A stretch of 64,000 nucleotides of DNA from Lewinellaceae bacterium (GTDB taxonomy: Bacteria > Bacteroidota > Bacteroidia > Chitinophagales > Saprospiraceae), in contig JADJYW010000001.1 in the NCBI GenBank assembly GCA_016719605.1, positions 248,001 to 312,000 of the forward strand, read 5' to 3'. Below the pieces are notes generated by a model that was given only the letters and a program-made list of their open reading frames with translations, was not told the origin of the DNA and ran no database searches. The position numbers and the translations under genes are program-made. This document shows positions 11,262 through 19,182 of the stretch, in pieces (position 1 is the stretch's first letter; each line of letters opens with the position of its first letter).

Positions 11262-12110
11262 TCAGGCTGCTGTTTGCGTTTTGTTTGAATGTTCGGGTAC
11301 GGGTTGCTGGGCGCAGAATTTCCAGAAATCGCGCAGCGCCGACGCGGTATGTTGGGGCGCCTCCCATATACCCATGTGCCCGACACCGGACAGCACCCGG
11401 ATATCCACGGTGGACGGGATAGTGGCGGCGGCCAAAGCATCTTCCAGCGGGACAATGGCGTCCAGTTCGCCAAGAATGAACTGCACCGGGCAGGTGCTGT
11501 CGCGCAGGGTATCCAGGTGATTTTGCCGGTCAATCATGCCCTGGAGGGCGGCAATGATACCTTCGGTGGGCTGTGTTTGGCCTGTTTGCACGAGTGCATC
11601 CACTACTTCCGGGCGGGTTTGGGCAAACGCCGGGGCAAACAACCCGGGAAACAATTGGGCCACATACAGGTCTTTTTTGCCGGCCTGGAGCATTTCGATA
11701 CCTCGCCGGCGATTTTCGATACGTTCCGGTGTATCCGGATACGGATGCGAATGCACCAGCGTATAGCCGGCCAAACGTTCCGGGTATGCCCGGGCAAATG
11801 CCAGGGCGACATATCCCCCCATCGAATGCCCGGCCAGTACGCAGCGCGTGATGCCCAGTTCGTGGAGTATCGCGCACACCGCATCCGCGTAAACCTCCAT
11901 CCCGGGAGCCGGCGGCAGGTCGGATCCGCCAAACCCCGGCAGGTCTATGCGCAACACCGGGCCGTCCGAAAGTAAGGGCAGTACCGGTTCCCAAAGTGAG
12001 GCGTCTTCGCAAAAGCCGTGGAGCAATACCAGGGGTATTGTCGCGTGAAAATCGTCCTTGTTCGTGAAAAAAGTACGGTTTTGGCCATTGATGGTGCTGA
12101 CGTGCTTCAT
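11262..12110 (-). CDS. Alpha/beta hydrolase
   Basis: A 282-residue alpha/beta hydrolase fold protein with the oxyanion strand VLLHGFCED, nucleophile elbow GHSMGGYVAL, a late acid in LGELDAIVP and the catalytic His in GVGHMGIWEAP. It has no signal peptide, so it is probably cytoplasmic. The start is the ATG at 12110; an in-frame TTG 15 bases upstream is possible but unnecessary. The substrate cannot be told from sequence: esterases, C-C hydrolases and haloperoxidase-like enzymes share this pattern. It lies 61 bases upstream of the kinase on the same strand and may head that operon, and it is divergent from the gene at 12239. Confidence 0.85.
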   Translation of the reverse strand: MKHVSTINGQNRTFFTNKDDFHATIPLVLLHGFCEDASLWEPVLPLLSDGPVLRIDLPGFGGSDLPPAPGMEVYADAVCAILHELGITRCVLAGHSMGGYVALAFARAYPERLAGYTLVHSHPYPDTPERIENRRRGIEMLQAGKKDLYVAQLFPGLFAPAFAQTRPEVVDALVQTGQTQPTEGIIAALQGMIDRQNHLDTLRDSTCPVQFILGELDAIVPLEDALAAATIPSTVDIRVLSGVGHMGIWEAPQHTASALRDFWKFCAQQPVPEHSNKTQTAA

Positions 12111-12238
12111 GCTGCAAAACTGCAAAAAACGGCTGAATTCTGCCCGGTGTCAATTTGGTGGCGATAATGCCGTTGTTTTCCCGATTTTTACCGCCCGAAG
12201 CAACAAGATGACACCGGTTGCCGGTAATTGAATTCCGT

Positions 12239-12799
12239 ATGCTCAACGATATCTCCCGCGCACTAAGCCCCGAACTGCCCCGTGACCTCGGCACGATGGA
12301 CCAGCATCTGGATTTCATCCTGCCCAAGGTGATTCCTTACGGCGAGGACCTGCGCGAGGAGCAGTTCTGGCTGAGCAAACGCTGGAAAGAAATCCGCGAC
12401 GACGAGGGGTTTCACGAAGCCATTTTACACATTTTCAATCCTGGAGGCGAGTATTTGCTTTCTCTGGACGGCAACCTGATCAAGGGCACCTGGCGCAAAC
12501 TCGGGCAGGAAAACTCGCTTATTATCGAAGTGGCCGGGCGCAGCGAGCTCTTCGACCTGCGCTTTTTGAACGGCGAGTTTATCATACTGACCAAACACGG
12601 CGACCAGGGGCGGAAAGGCCAGCGCCGCTATTTCTGTCTGGTACATGAGCGTGCAGCCCGCGGCCGGGGCGGTGATTTGGACTGGCGCAACCTCATGGAA
12701 AAACTGTTCAACGTGTGGCGCGAAAACAGCCTTGGCCTGGGCGCCTGGATACTGTTGTTCGCTGTTATCGGATTGATCATTTACCTATCTGTGAAATAA
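12239..12799 (+). CDS. Uncharacterised protein with one C-terminal membrane helix
   Basis: This 186-residue protein is not recognised as a known family. It has a charged N-terminal region (EEQFWLSKRWKEIRDDEGF), a likely beta-rich middle (GGEYLLSLDGNLIKGTWRKL, FDLRFLNGEFIILTKHG) and a single C-terminal helix GAWILLFAVIGLIIYLSVK, so it is probably tail-anchored with its bulk in the cytoplasm. The ATG at 12239 is preferred over the TTG at 12218. Its TAA is followed with no gap by the ATG of the sodium:solute symporter, which suggests translational coupling and perhaps a role linked to that transporter (inference). Confidence 0.7.
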   Translation: MLNDISRALSPELPRDLGTMDQHLDFILPKVIPYGEDLREEQFWLSKRWKEIRDDEGFHEAILHIFNPGGEYLLSLDGNLIKGTWRKLGQENSLIIEVAGRSELFDLRFLNGEFIILTKHGDQGRKGQRRYFCLVHERAARGRGGDLDWRNLMEKLFNVWRENSLGLGAWILLFAVIGLIIYLSVK

Positions 12800-14483
12800 A
12801 TGACGACAATTGACTGGATTGTGCTGGTACTGGCCTTAGCCTCGGTAGTTTTTTACGGCATCTGGAAAAGCCGAAACATTGGTAGCAGCGAAAATTTTCT
12901 GGCCGGAAAACGCGACCTCCCGTGGTGGACGATCGGGCTGAGTATCATGGCCACGCAGGCCAGCGCTATTACTTTCCTGAGTACGCCCGGCCAGAGTTTT
13001 TTTGACGGGATGGAGTTCGTTCAGTTCTATTTCGGGATGCCGATCGCCATGATTTTTCTGGTGCTGTTTGTCCTGCCGGTGTACTACCGGCTGCGGGTAA
13101 CCACGGCTTATGAGTATCTGGAACAACGTTTTGACCTGCGTATGCGCACGCTCACAGCCATACTGTTTCTTACACAGCGCGGCGTGGCGGCGGCTATCAG
13201 TATTTATGCGCCCAGCATCATTTTGTGCGCGGTATTCGGCTGGAATCTTGCGCTGACCAATTTTATGATGGCCCTTTTTGTCGTTTTATACACGACTTCG
13301 GGAGGCAGCGCGGCCGTAAGTCGCACCCAGGAACTGCAAATGACCATCATGCTCAGCGGGTTGGTTCTGGCATTTATTCTGGTACTCTACCAGTTGCCCG
13401 ATGGGGTGGGGCTTACCGAGGCGTGGCAGATCGCCGGCGCCACCGGCAAAACCAAAGTGCTGGACTGGTCTTTCGATTTTCGGGATCGCTACAATGTGTG
13501 GTCGGGTGTTTTGGGAGCCACCTTTCTTTTCCTGTCCTATTTTGGCACTGATCAGAGTCAGGTTGGGCGATATCTGTCGGGTAAATCCTTACGAGAAAGC
13601 CGTATTGGGTTGCTGTTCAATGGGTTTATAAAAATTCCGATGCAGTTTTTGGTTTTGTCGGTAGGTGTCATGGTGTATGTTTTTTACCAGTTCAATGCAC
13701 CGCCCCTGCATTTCAACCAGGTAAACCGGGCCAAAGTGGCCAAAACCGAACACGAAATAACTTTTCAGCGCCTGGAGGCCCGGAATGATAGTTTATTTCT
13801 GGAAAAAAAGGTACTGCTGGACGGCCTCACCGCCGATATGCGCAATGGAGCCGATGGTGTGCCGGATCAAACCGGGTGCAACTCCAGAAACTGGAAGCGG
13901 AGCGGAACGTGCTGCGGAGCGAAGCAGAATCAATAGTCAAAAAGGCCAACCCCAGGACGATTCCAAGGACAAAGACTTTGTATTCATCAATTTCATCCTG
14001 CAGCACATACCGGTTGGCCTTACCGGGTTGATGCTGGCTATGATTTTTTGCGCTTCCTGGAGCACAACGGCCTCCGAGCTCAGCGCCTTGACGGCCACCT
14101 CTTTGTCGGATATCTACCGGCGTTCGTTTGTAAAAGACCGCGACGACAACCACTATTTCCGCATGTCGCGCTGGTTTACGGTGGGCTGGGGCGTATTTAT
14201 TGTGGTTTTTGCTACATACGCAGACCTGTTTGACAACCTCATCCAGGCGGTCAATATGATCGGCTCCATATTTTATGGCACCATCCTCGGCATATTTTTC
14301 ACGGCATTTTTTCTGAAAAGTGTACAGGGGCGGGCCGTTTTCCGGGCAGCCGTTTTTGCGCAGGCAGTAATCCTGTATCTGTTCTTTTTCGTGGACAAGG
14401 ATGCGTACCTGTGGTACAATCCATTGGGATGCGGGTTGGTGATGGGCACGGGATGGTTGCTCCAGCGCGTGCAAAAGTCCTGA
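12800..14483 (+). CDS. Sodium:solute symporter (SSS/SLC5 family); two one-base frameshifts at 13872 and 13950
   Basis: Inner-membrane Na+-coupled uptake of a sugar or similar solute. N-terminal helices and family motifs are clear: SENFLAGKRDLPWWTIGLS, ATQASAITFLSTPG, TTAYEYLEQRFDLRMR, YTTSGGSAAVSRTQELQM and SYFGTDQSQVGRYLSGKS; the C-terminal part has GLMLAMIFCASWSTTASEL. The first frame degenerates after VPDQTG and the second becomes family-like at KDKDFVFINFILQHIPVG. Between them a third frame reads LQKLEAERNVLRSEAESIV, a charged cytoplasmic loop. Adding one C at 13872-13873 and one C in the C4 run 13950-13953 joins all three into 561 residues, a normal length. Two deletions so close point to sequence error. 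The substrate is not inferable. Confidence 0.88.
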
Positions 14484-14642
14484 TTTTTGGACAAAACCGC
14501 CTCTTTGCAATTCGTTAACGGATTTTAACAGATTACGGCCTCGTTTTTGAATTGACAGTATGTGTCTGACTGCGACAATACTTAGTGCATGTTCAGCCTG
14601 CTCCATTCAAAATCTGTTCACCAAAAAAATAATGTAATCCTT

Positions 14643-14711
14643 ATGATGATCCTCACTTGTCTTCTGCTCGTTCTGATGGTTTTCGGCAACAAAATGCTGA
14701 AAGAAGCCTGA
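14643..14711 (+). CDS. Possible 22-residue hydrophobic micropeptide
   Basis: ATG at 14643 opens MMILTCLLLVLMVFGNKMLK followed by EA and a stop: one hydrophobic segment with a short charged tail. It lies in the intergenic stretch 14484-14941 and is followed 60 bases later by a good terminator, so a short transcript ends here. No family is recognised, and the ORF could be chance. The rest of the stretch holds AT-rich repeat-like sequence near 14515-14550. Confidence 0.25.
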   Translation: MMILTCLLLVLMVFGNKMLKEA

Positions 14712-14770
14712 ACAGAACCGGCGACAACTCCGCCAAGAAGCGTCTGCCTGTTTTTTCTTCCTCCGGGATA

Positions 14771-14807
14771 AAATCCCGCTCCTGATCAAAACGGAGCGGG
14801 ATTTTTT
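14771..14807 (+). terminator. Rho-independent terminator
   Basis: Arms AAATCCCGCTCC (14771-14782) and GGAGCGGGATTT (14793-14804) pair perfectly and run into a T tract. It ends either the symporter transcript or a short independent RNA from 14.6 kb. Confidence 0.85.
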
Positions 14808-14884
14808 ATTTCTACAATAGCCGCTCAGACAGCATGGCCTTACCTTATTTCTACATCCCGGCATACATATCCGCCAACTTGCAC

Positions 14885-14892
14885 TAAGTTTG
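14885..14892 (+). promoter_or_regulatory. Putative -7 promoter element of the response regulator gene
   Basis: TAAGTTTG matches the Bacteroidota consensus TAnnTTTG exactly, about 50 bases before the ATG at 14942. No TTTG or TTG was found at the -33 distance, so the promoter is only half supported. Confidence 0.35.
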
Positions 14893-14941
14893 CCCGCCAA
14901 CGAACGATCATCCCAACCCGATCACGCAAACCCGACGCAAT

Positions 14942-15643
14942 ATGGCCGATACAAAAGCACACCTGTTTTATGTCGAAGACGACGAAAGCCTGAGCTATGT
15001 CACCCGCGACAACCTGGAGTTCAACGGCTACCAGGTCACCTATGCCGAAGACGGTCAAAAGGCCCTCGATATCATCCGATCCGGCCAAAAATTCGACCTC
15101 TGCATCCTTGATGTGATGCTGCCGGAGGCTGACGGTTTTACCATCGCCGAAGAAATTCGCAAACGCGACCAGCAAGTGCCTATCATTTTCCTGACGGCCA
15201 AAAGCATGAAGCAGGACAAAATCCACGGCCTCACCATTGGCGCCGACGACTACATCACCAAGCCATTCAGTATCGAGGAACTCCTGCTCAAGATTGACAT
15301 TTTCCTGCGGCGGTCTACCTACACGGGCATCTTGAAATCCAATACGCCCGTTACCATCGGCCAGTACCATTTTGATTACAAAAATCTGAACCTCGCCTTT
15401 GGCGACGAAGAGGGCGAAACGCTCACCCAAAAAGAAGCAGACCTGCTCAAACTGCTCAACGAAAACCGGGGGCAGGTGGTCAAACGCTCCTATATCCTCG
15501 AAACGATCTGGGGGAAAGACGACTACTTCCTCGGCCGCAGCCTTGATGTGTTCATCTCCCGCTTGCGCAAATACCTGAACCGGGACGAGCGTATCAAGGT
15601 GGAGAATATCCACGGAGTCGGGTTTAAGTTCCGGGTGGACTGA
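14942..15643 (+). CDS. OmpR/RprY-family DNA-binding response regulator
   Basis: The 233-residue protein has a receiver domain (residues 1-125: acidic pair VEDDE, phospho-acceptor in LDVMLPEADGF, switch residue in FLTAK, conserved Lys in DDYITKPFS) and a C-terminal winged-helix domain (LTQKEADLLKLL, RSLDVFISRLRKYL, IHGVGFKFRV). It should bind DNA as a dimer when phosphorylated. It resembles the RprY branch common in Bacteroidota. No kinase adjoins it; the RprX-like kinase at 9911-11200 is the obvious candidate partner (inference). Confidence 0.92.
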   Translation: MADTKAHLFYVEDDESLSYVTRDNLEFNGYQVTYAEDGQKALDIIRSGQKFDLCILDVMLPEADGFTIAEEIRKRDQQVPIIFLTAKSMKQDKIHGLTIGADDYITKPFSIEELLLKIDIFLRRSTYTGILKSNTPVTIGQYHFDYKNLNLAFGDEEGETLTQKEADLLKLLNENRGQVVKRSYILETIWGKDDYFLGRSLDVFISRLRKYLNRDERIKVENIHGVGFKFRVD

Positions 15644-15763
15644 ACGCGGCCACCCGAAAGCCACCCTCGGATTGGCGGATGCGGCGGGCGGGGTGATTTT
15701 TGTCGGTTTACCTTTTTGGCGCCGTGCGGGTCTTTTGCCCCCGCACAATAGATTTTGTGGCTT

Positions 15764-16573
15764 ATGCAGTCCTTTTTTTTGGAACACAACGGTGCGAAAA
15801 TTCACTGCTTGCGCTTTGGTCATGGGCCGCAGTTGTTGGTGGCATTGCACGGTTTTGGCGACCGGGCCAGGTTGTTTGCTGTTCTGGAAAACGCCCTGGC
15901 CGAACGCTATACCATCGTGGCATTTGACCTGCCGTTTCACGGGCAGACGGAATGGCCCGGCCGCACATTCGCCAAGACGGATACGCTGGCCATCATCCAC
16001 CAGATCATGCAGCGCGAAGGAGTGGAGCGCGTCAGCCTGATGGGATACAGTTTTGGCGCCCGCCTCGTGCAGGCTATGTTGCCCGATCTGTTGCCCCGGT
16101 TGGACAAGTTATACCTGCTGGCTCCCGACGGTATTCGCACCAAAGGGATGTCTGCTGCCGTGCGCACACCCGTCTGGGTGCGCGTTTTACTTTTTCACCT
16201 GTTGAAAAAACCGCACTGGTTTCTGTTTTTGCTCAAACTTGGCCACAGCCTGCACCTCGTGCCGCCGCTCATCCTGCACTTTTTGTCTTTTAACCTCACC
16301 CGGCCGGAGCGTTTCCGACGAGCCTTTGGCTGCTGGTTTGCCCTCGATTCCTTCTATTTGCCCCGCCGCCGCATCAAGGCTGTCTGGCGGGAATCCCGCT
16401 TGCCCGTGGATATTTACTTCGGCACCAAAGACGAGATGATCCACTACAAAACCGTCAAAAAAATGGTGGAGGGTATCCCGAACGTCCGCATTTTCCGCAT
16501 GAACGCCGGTCACCGCCTCATTGGGGAAAACCTGCGGGAGCGTATGCAGCGCAGGACTTACAGCGAAGGGTAA
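15764..16573 (+). CDS. Alpha/beta hydrolase
   Basis: A 269-residue protein with the oxyanion region LLVALHGFGD, the nucleophile elbow MGYSFGARLVQ, a late acid in YFGTKDEMIHYKT and the terminal His in MNAGHRLIG. The cap region (about residues 130-200) is hydrophobic and aromatic (HLLKKPHWFLFLLKLGHSLH), suggesting a lipophilic substrate or membrane contact, but this is inference. The ATG at 15764 is preferred to an in-frame TTG nine bases upstream. It converges with the cyclase gene, whose stop lies 10 bases away. The 120 bases between it and the response regulator hold no other feature seen. Confidence 0.82.
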   Translation: MQSFFLEHNGAKIHCLRFGHGPQLLVALHGFGDRARLFAVLENALAERYTIVAFDLPFHGQTEWPGRTFAKTDTLAIIHQIMQREGVERVSLMGYSFGARLVQAMLPDLLPRLDKLYLLAPDGIRTKGMSAAVRTPVWVRVLLFHLLKKPHWFLFLLKLGHSLHLVPPLILHFLSFNLTRPERFRRAFGCWFALDSFYLPRRRIKAVWRESRLPVDIYFGTKDEMIHYKTVKKMVEGIPNVRIFRMNAGHRLIGENLRERMQRRTYSEG

Positions 16574-16582
16574 CTCCCTCCG

Positions 16583-17341
16583 TCAGGCGTCATCCAGCAC
16601 AGAAAAAATAACGGGTTTGGAAGGACTCGCGTCGAGATCGAGCGAGGTGGTTTGCAGATTGAGCAGGTAATAACCGTCCGGTACCGAGTTGGGCACATAA
16701 ATCAACTCGGTGATGGTACAATCCTGCCGGACGGCTTCCGGGTATTGCCAGAAAGCATGGTGCGCCAGAAGCGCCCCGCCGTCTTCTTCGCGGTCTACCG
16801 ACGGGAGATCGAGCAGGAGGTGCTGCACACCGCACGCTGCCAGGTAGCGGGCGGCATCGGGGTGCAGATAAGGCGGGTTTATACCGGAGTAGTTGCGTTG
16901 TTTTTTCAGGTCTTCGTTGGGCAACGTGCGCAGAATGAATGCTTCGGCTTCCCCTGGCTCCAGCACCTCCTCGAATTGGTCGCGGTACAGCACCCGGTCG
17001 CTGTTATCTGCCCGGCGAGGGTACAAGCTCACGAGTTTGGCCCAAAAATGGTGCTCCTGCAAACATTCGTGCAAAACATAACGCTCGCGGGCGATGTGGC
17101 CCACGCATTCCGTGTGGGTACCGTTGCCGTGCGGGTTGATGCGGACGTTGAAAAAATTGACCGGCCCGCCTAAGGCCGTGCTGCCCACAAATTCGCCCGC
17201 AACTACGGGGCTGAATTCCACCGCCGGCGCCCAAAAACAATTGGGATTGGCAGGCCCGTCGCGCAGTACCAGCGAGAGGTCTGTTGGTTGCGACAGGTCG
17301 GCCCGGCAGGCTTTATTTTTTCTGAAAAAATGAATCTCCAT
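16583..17341 (-). CDS. Cyclase-family protein (kynurenine formamidase-like)
   Basis: The 252-residue protein fits the cyclase family (PF04199), metal-dependent hydrolases that include kynurenine formamidase. The signature region reads NPHGNGTHTECVGH, a variant of the usual HxGTHxDxPxH zinc/manganese motif in which Asp and Pro are replaced by Glu and Val, so the activity may differ. Other family marks are NYSGINPPYLHPDAA, GVQHLLLDLPSVDRE and AHHAFW. The ATG at 17341 is 12 bases after the amidase stop on the same strand, so the two are likely co-transcribed. Reaction and pathway are not established by context. Confidence 0.75.
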   Translation of the reverse strand: MEIHFFRKNKACRADLSQPTDLSLVLRDGPANPNCFWAPAVEFSPVVAGEFVGSTALGGPVNFFNVRINPHGNGTHTECVGHIARERYVLHECLQEHHFWAKLVSLYPRRADNSDRVLYRDQFEEVLEPGEAEAFILRTLPNEDLKKQRNYSGINPPYLHPDAARYLAACGVQHLLLDLPSVDREEDGGALLAHHAFWQYPEAVRQDCTITELIYVPNSVPDGYYLLNLQTTSLDLDASPSKPVIFSVLDDA

Positions 17342-17352
17342 GCGTTGATCCC

Positions 17353-18333
17353 TCACTCGATGGTCAAAAAATTCTTCGATACCCAGCGTTCGTCAAGGCT
17401 GATCCTGACCCAGCTCCCGCTTTCTGCATAAATAAACACCGCTTCGCCCTTGCTGAGCGCGGTCACCTGACTGAACTGGGTGCCGGGGCCGCTGCGCACG
17501 TTGAGCGTATCGGCACTGACCGTGGCACGCCGGACATCTTGCAGGTACTTGCCCGAAACCCATTCCTGTTTGCTGGCGGAGATGCGGTACCAGCCGTTTT
17601 GATCTTCGTATACCCGGAGTATCGAGCCGAGTGGCGTGGCATTTACTTTTCTGCCCTGGGCCGAGGGCTGGTTGCGGATGTTGAGCCAATCGGTGGTCAC
17701 ATAGCCGTACTTCATGATCGGGACGACGGGCGGCGGCACAGTACCGCCTTTGAGCACATTGGCCACCAATGGCAGAAAGTTTTTTTCGGCATCGGTTACT
17801 TTGTTGCCCCCAAAAAAAGCAGTGCCCGGGCAGCTCTTGGTGGAGCCGCTTCCATTGGTGCGGGCGCCGGTGCGGAGGTCAAACCAGTGGTGGTAGATAA
17901 TGCGGTTGCTGTTGACGGGGATATTGAACCGCTTGCAAAGGGCAGCCGTGGTTCGGACAATCGCTTCCCGCTGCTCGGGCCGCATCGGATCGCCGCCTGC
18001 ATCGAAATTGCCGATGCTCTCGATGCAGATCGCGTTGGCGTTGAAACCAAAAATACAAGCCGGAGAAACCTCCAGGTTGCGTCCCGTGACGATCATACCG
18101 TCGGGAAAAATGCTGAAGTGCTGCCCAATATCCATCCAGCCGTTCACATTTCGGTGGAAGTTCTGCATGCCCCGCTGTATATCGAAATGGTTGTTGCCCT
18201 TGAAGTGGATGTAATTTGGCGACCAGGTGTGGTGCTCTTGTACATACAAGATGGTGCGGGCTACGTTCCACTGCGCGATCCAGGTTTCAAACTCGGCGGG
18301 GGTGAACAGGGTGAATCCAAATTTCTCCTTCAT
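17353..18333 (-). CDS. N-acetylmuramoyl-L-alanine amidase with two SH3b domains
   Basis: A 326-residue protein: N-terminal amidase_2/PGRP fold (about residues 15-195) with probable zinc ligands in VQEHHTW, IIYHHWFD and KSCPGTAFFGG, and the substrate region QHFSIFPDGMIVTGRN. Two bacterial SH3 domains follow (about 207-265, TTDWLNIRNQPSAQGR; and 268-326, DTLNVRSGPGTQFSQ), which usually bind peptidoglycan. The family cleaves the bond between N-acetylmuramic acid and L-Ala. There is no visible signal peptide, so it may act on imported wall fragments, leave by another route, or be a lysis-type enzyme. No phage genes lie nearby. Confidence 0.85.
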   Translation of the reverse strand: MKEKFGFTLFTPAEFETWIAQWNVARTILYVQEHHTWSPNYIHFKGNNHFDIQRGMQNFHRNVNGWMDIGQHFSIFPDGMIVTGRNLEVSPACIFGFNANAICIESIGNFDAGGDPMRPEQREAIVRTTAALCKRFNIPVNSNRIIYHHWFDLRTGARTNGSGSTKSCPGTAFFGGNKVTDAEKNFLPLVANVLKGGTVPPPVVPIMKYGYVTTDWLNIRNQPSAQGRKVNATPLGSILRVYEDQNGWYRISASKQEWVSGKYLQDVRRATVSADTLNVRSGPGTQFSQVTALSKGEAVFIYAESGSWVRISLDERWVSKNFLTIE

Positions 18334-18452
18334 GATGATTTGTTTTTGACAGAAAGCTGTTTGAGGCCCAAATATGGGAAATTGCCGCGAACCGACCCCG
18401 AAAAGTACGGCATCCCCGCTGCATGCTCTTTCCCGGGCAGCCGCTCCCCAAC

Positions 18453-18600
18453 GGGTCTTGCAGCACGCTACTGGATATTTTCAAATTCACCGCAGAGACG
18501 CAGAGACGCAGAGTTGTTTTTTTTAAATCAACCTTTTTGAAGCCCTCCGTATATCTGCGTCTCTGCGGTTGGAAAAATGTCCAATAGAGGGGTCTTGCAG
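18453..18600. repeat. MITE-like palindromic element (GCAGAGACGC family, copy 1) with flanking 11-bp direct repeats
   Basis: The 11-mer GGGTCTTGCAG occurs at 18453-18463 and 18590-18600. Between them, terminal inverted repeats start with TACTGGATATTTTC (left) and TATTGGACATTTTT (right, complement), followed on both sides by CCGCAGAGACGC. A related copy lies at 50360-50475. No coding capacity. The surrounding bases 18334-18452 and 18601-18746 contain nothing else recognisable. Confidence 0.65.
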
Positions 18601-18746
18601 ACAAATTTTTGCGCATACCTGAATTCAGGTAAAATTGGCCCGATTTGTGTAGATTATGTTGCACGTTTCGTACTGCCAGGGGGTCTGGCGCTTTTTTGGC
18701 GCCGCCTGAAAACGGATACCCTGTACACGCGAACAGAATTTGTTTC

Positions 18747-18754
18747 TACCTTTG
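18747..18754 (+). promoter_or_regulatory. Putative -7 promoter element upstream of the first giant T9SS gene
   Basis: TACCTTTG fits TAnnTTTG exactly. It lies about 430 bases before the chosen start at 19183 and has no good -33 partner, so it may equally serve the small frame at 18901 or be chance. Confidence 0.25.
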
Positions 18755-18900
18755 TCGGCGTAATTTCGGGAAGAAGGGATTTGTTGCCCCGAAAACGCTT
18801 TTTTTAATCGCTCCTGATACCGGTTTTCAGGAAGACAGAGGCAGATTTTTTCATGCTGCACTTGTTTGCCTGATCCAAAACATACAACAAGAATAATCCT

Positions 18901-19074
18901 ATGACAGCATTTTACCCGAAACGTTCCGATTGGGGCGACGTGTATCTCCCAAACATTCGTATTACGACCGTACGCACTCCCGACCTGTGGGAGTCCCTGT
19001 TTTTCCGCTTGCTTCGGAAAACGATTTCCCTACCTTGTTTTCATTCGACCGCCACTCCGCCACCCGCCTTCTGA
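18901..19074 (+). CDS. Doubtful 57-residue ORF
   Basis: ATG at 18901 opens MTAFYPKRSDWGDVYLPNIR and 37 more residues to a TGA. It is in the same frame as the giant gene that starts at 19183 but is separated from it by this stop. The AT-rich stretch before the ATG looks like a Bacteroidota translation start. No family is recognised; it could be a small peptide, a remnant, or simply untranslated leader. Confidence 0.2.
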   Translation: MTAFYPKRSDWGDVYLPNIRITTVRTPDLWESLFFRLLRKTISLPCFHSTATPPPAF

Positions 19075-19182
19075 TCGGTGGTACTGACTTTTTTTGCGTT
19101 TAATCCGAATGTTAAAGGCCGTTTTGGCCAGGTTTTCCCGCTTTTGTTCGCAACCATTCTTTTCCATTTAAACGCTTCGAGC

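Noticed and set aside
10562..11422. Plus-strand ORF of 286 residues opposite the histidine kinase
   Set aside because: The kinase motifs on the minus strand are unambiguous; the plus frame is rich in His and Val as expected of a shadow.
17353..18333. Prophage lysis module suggested by the amidase
   Set aside because: No holin, tail, capsid, integrase or terminase genes lie nearby; SH3b amidases are also normal bacterial proteins.
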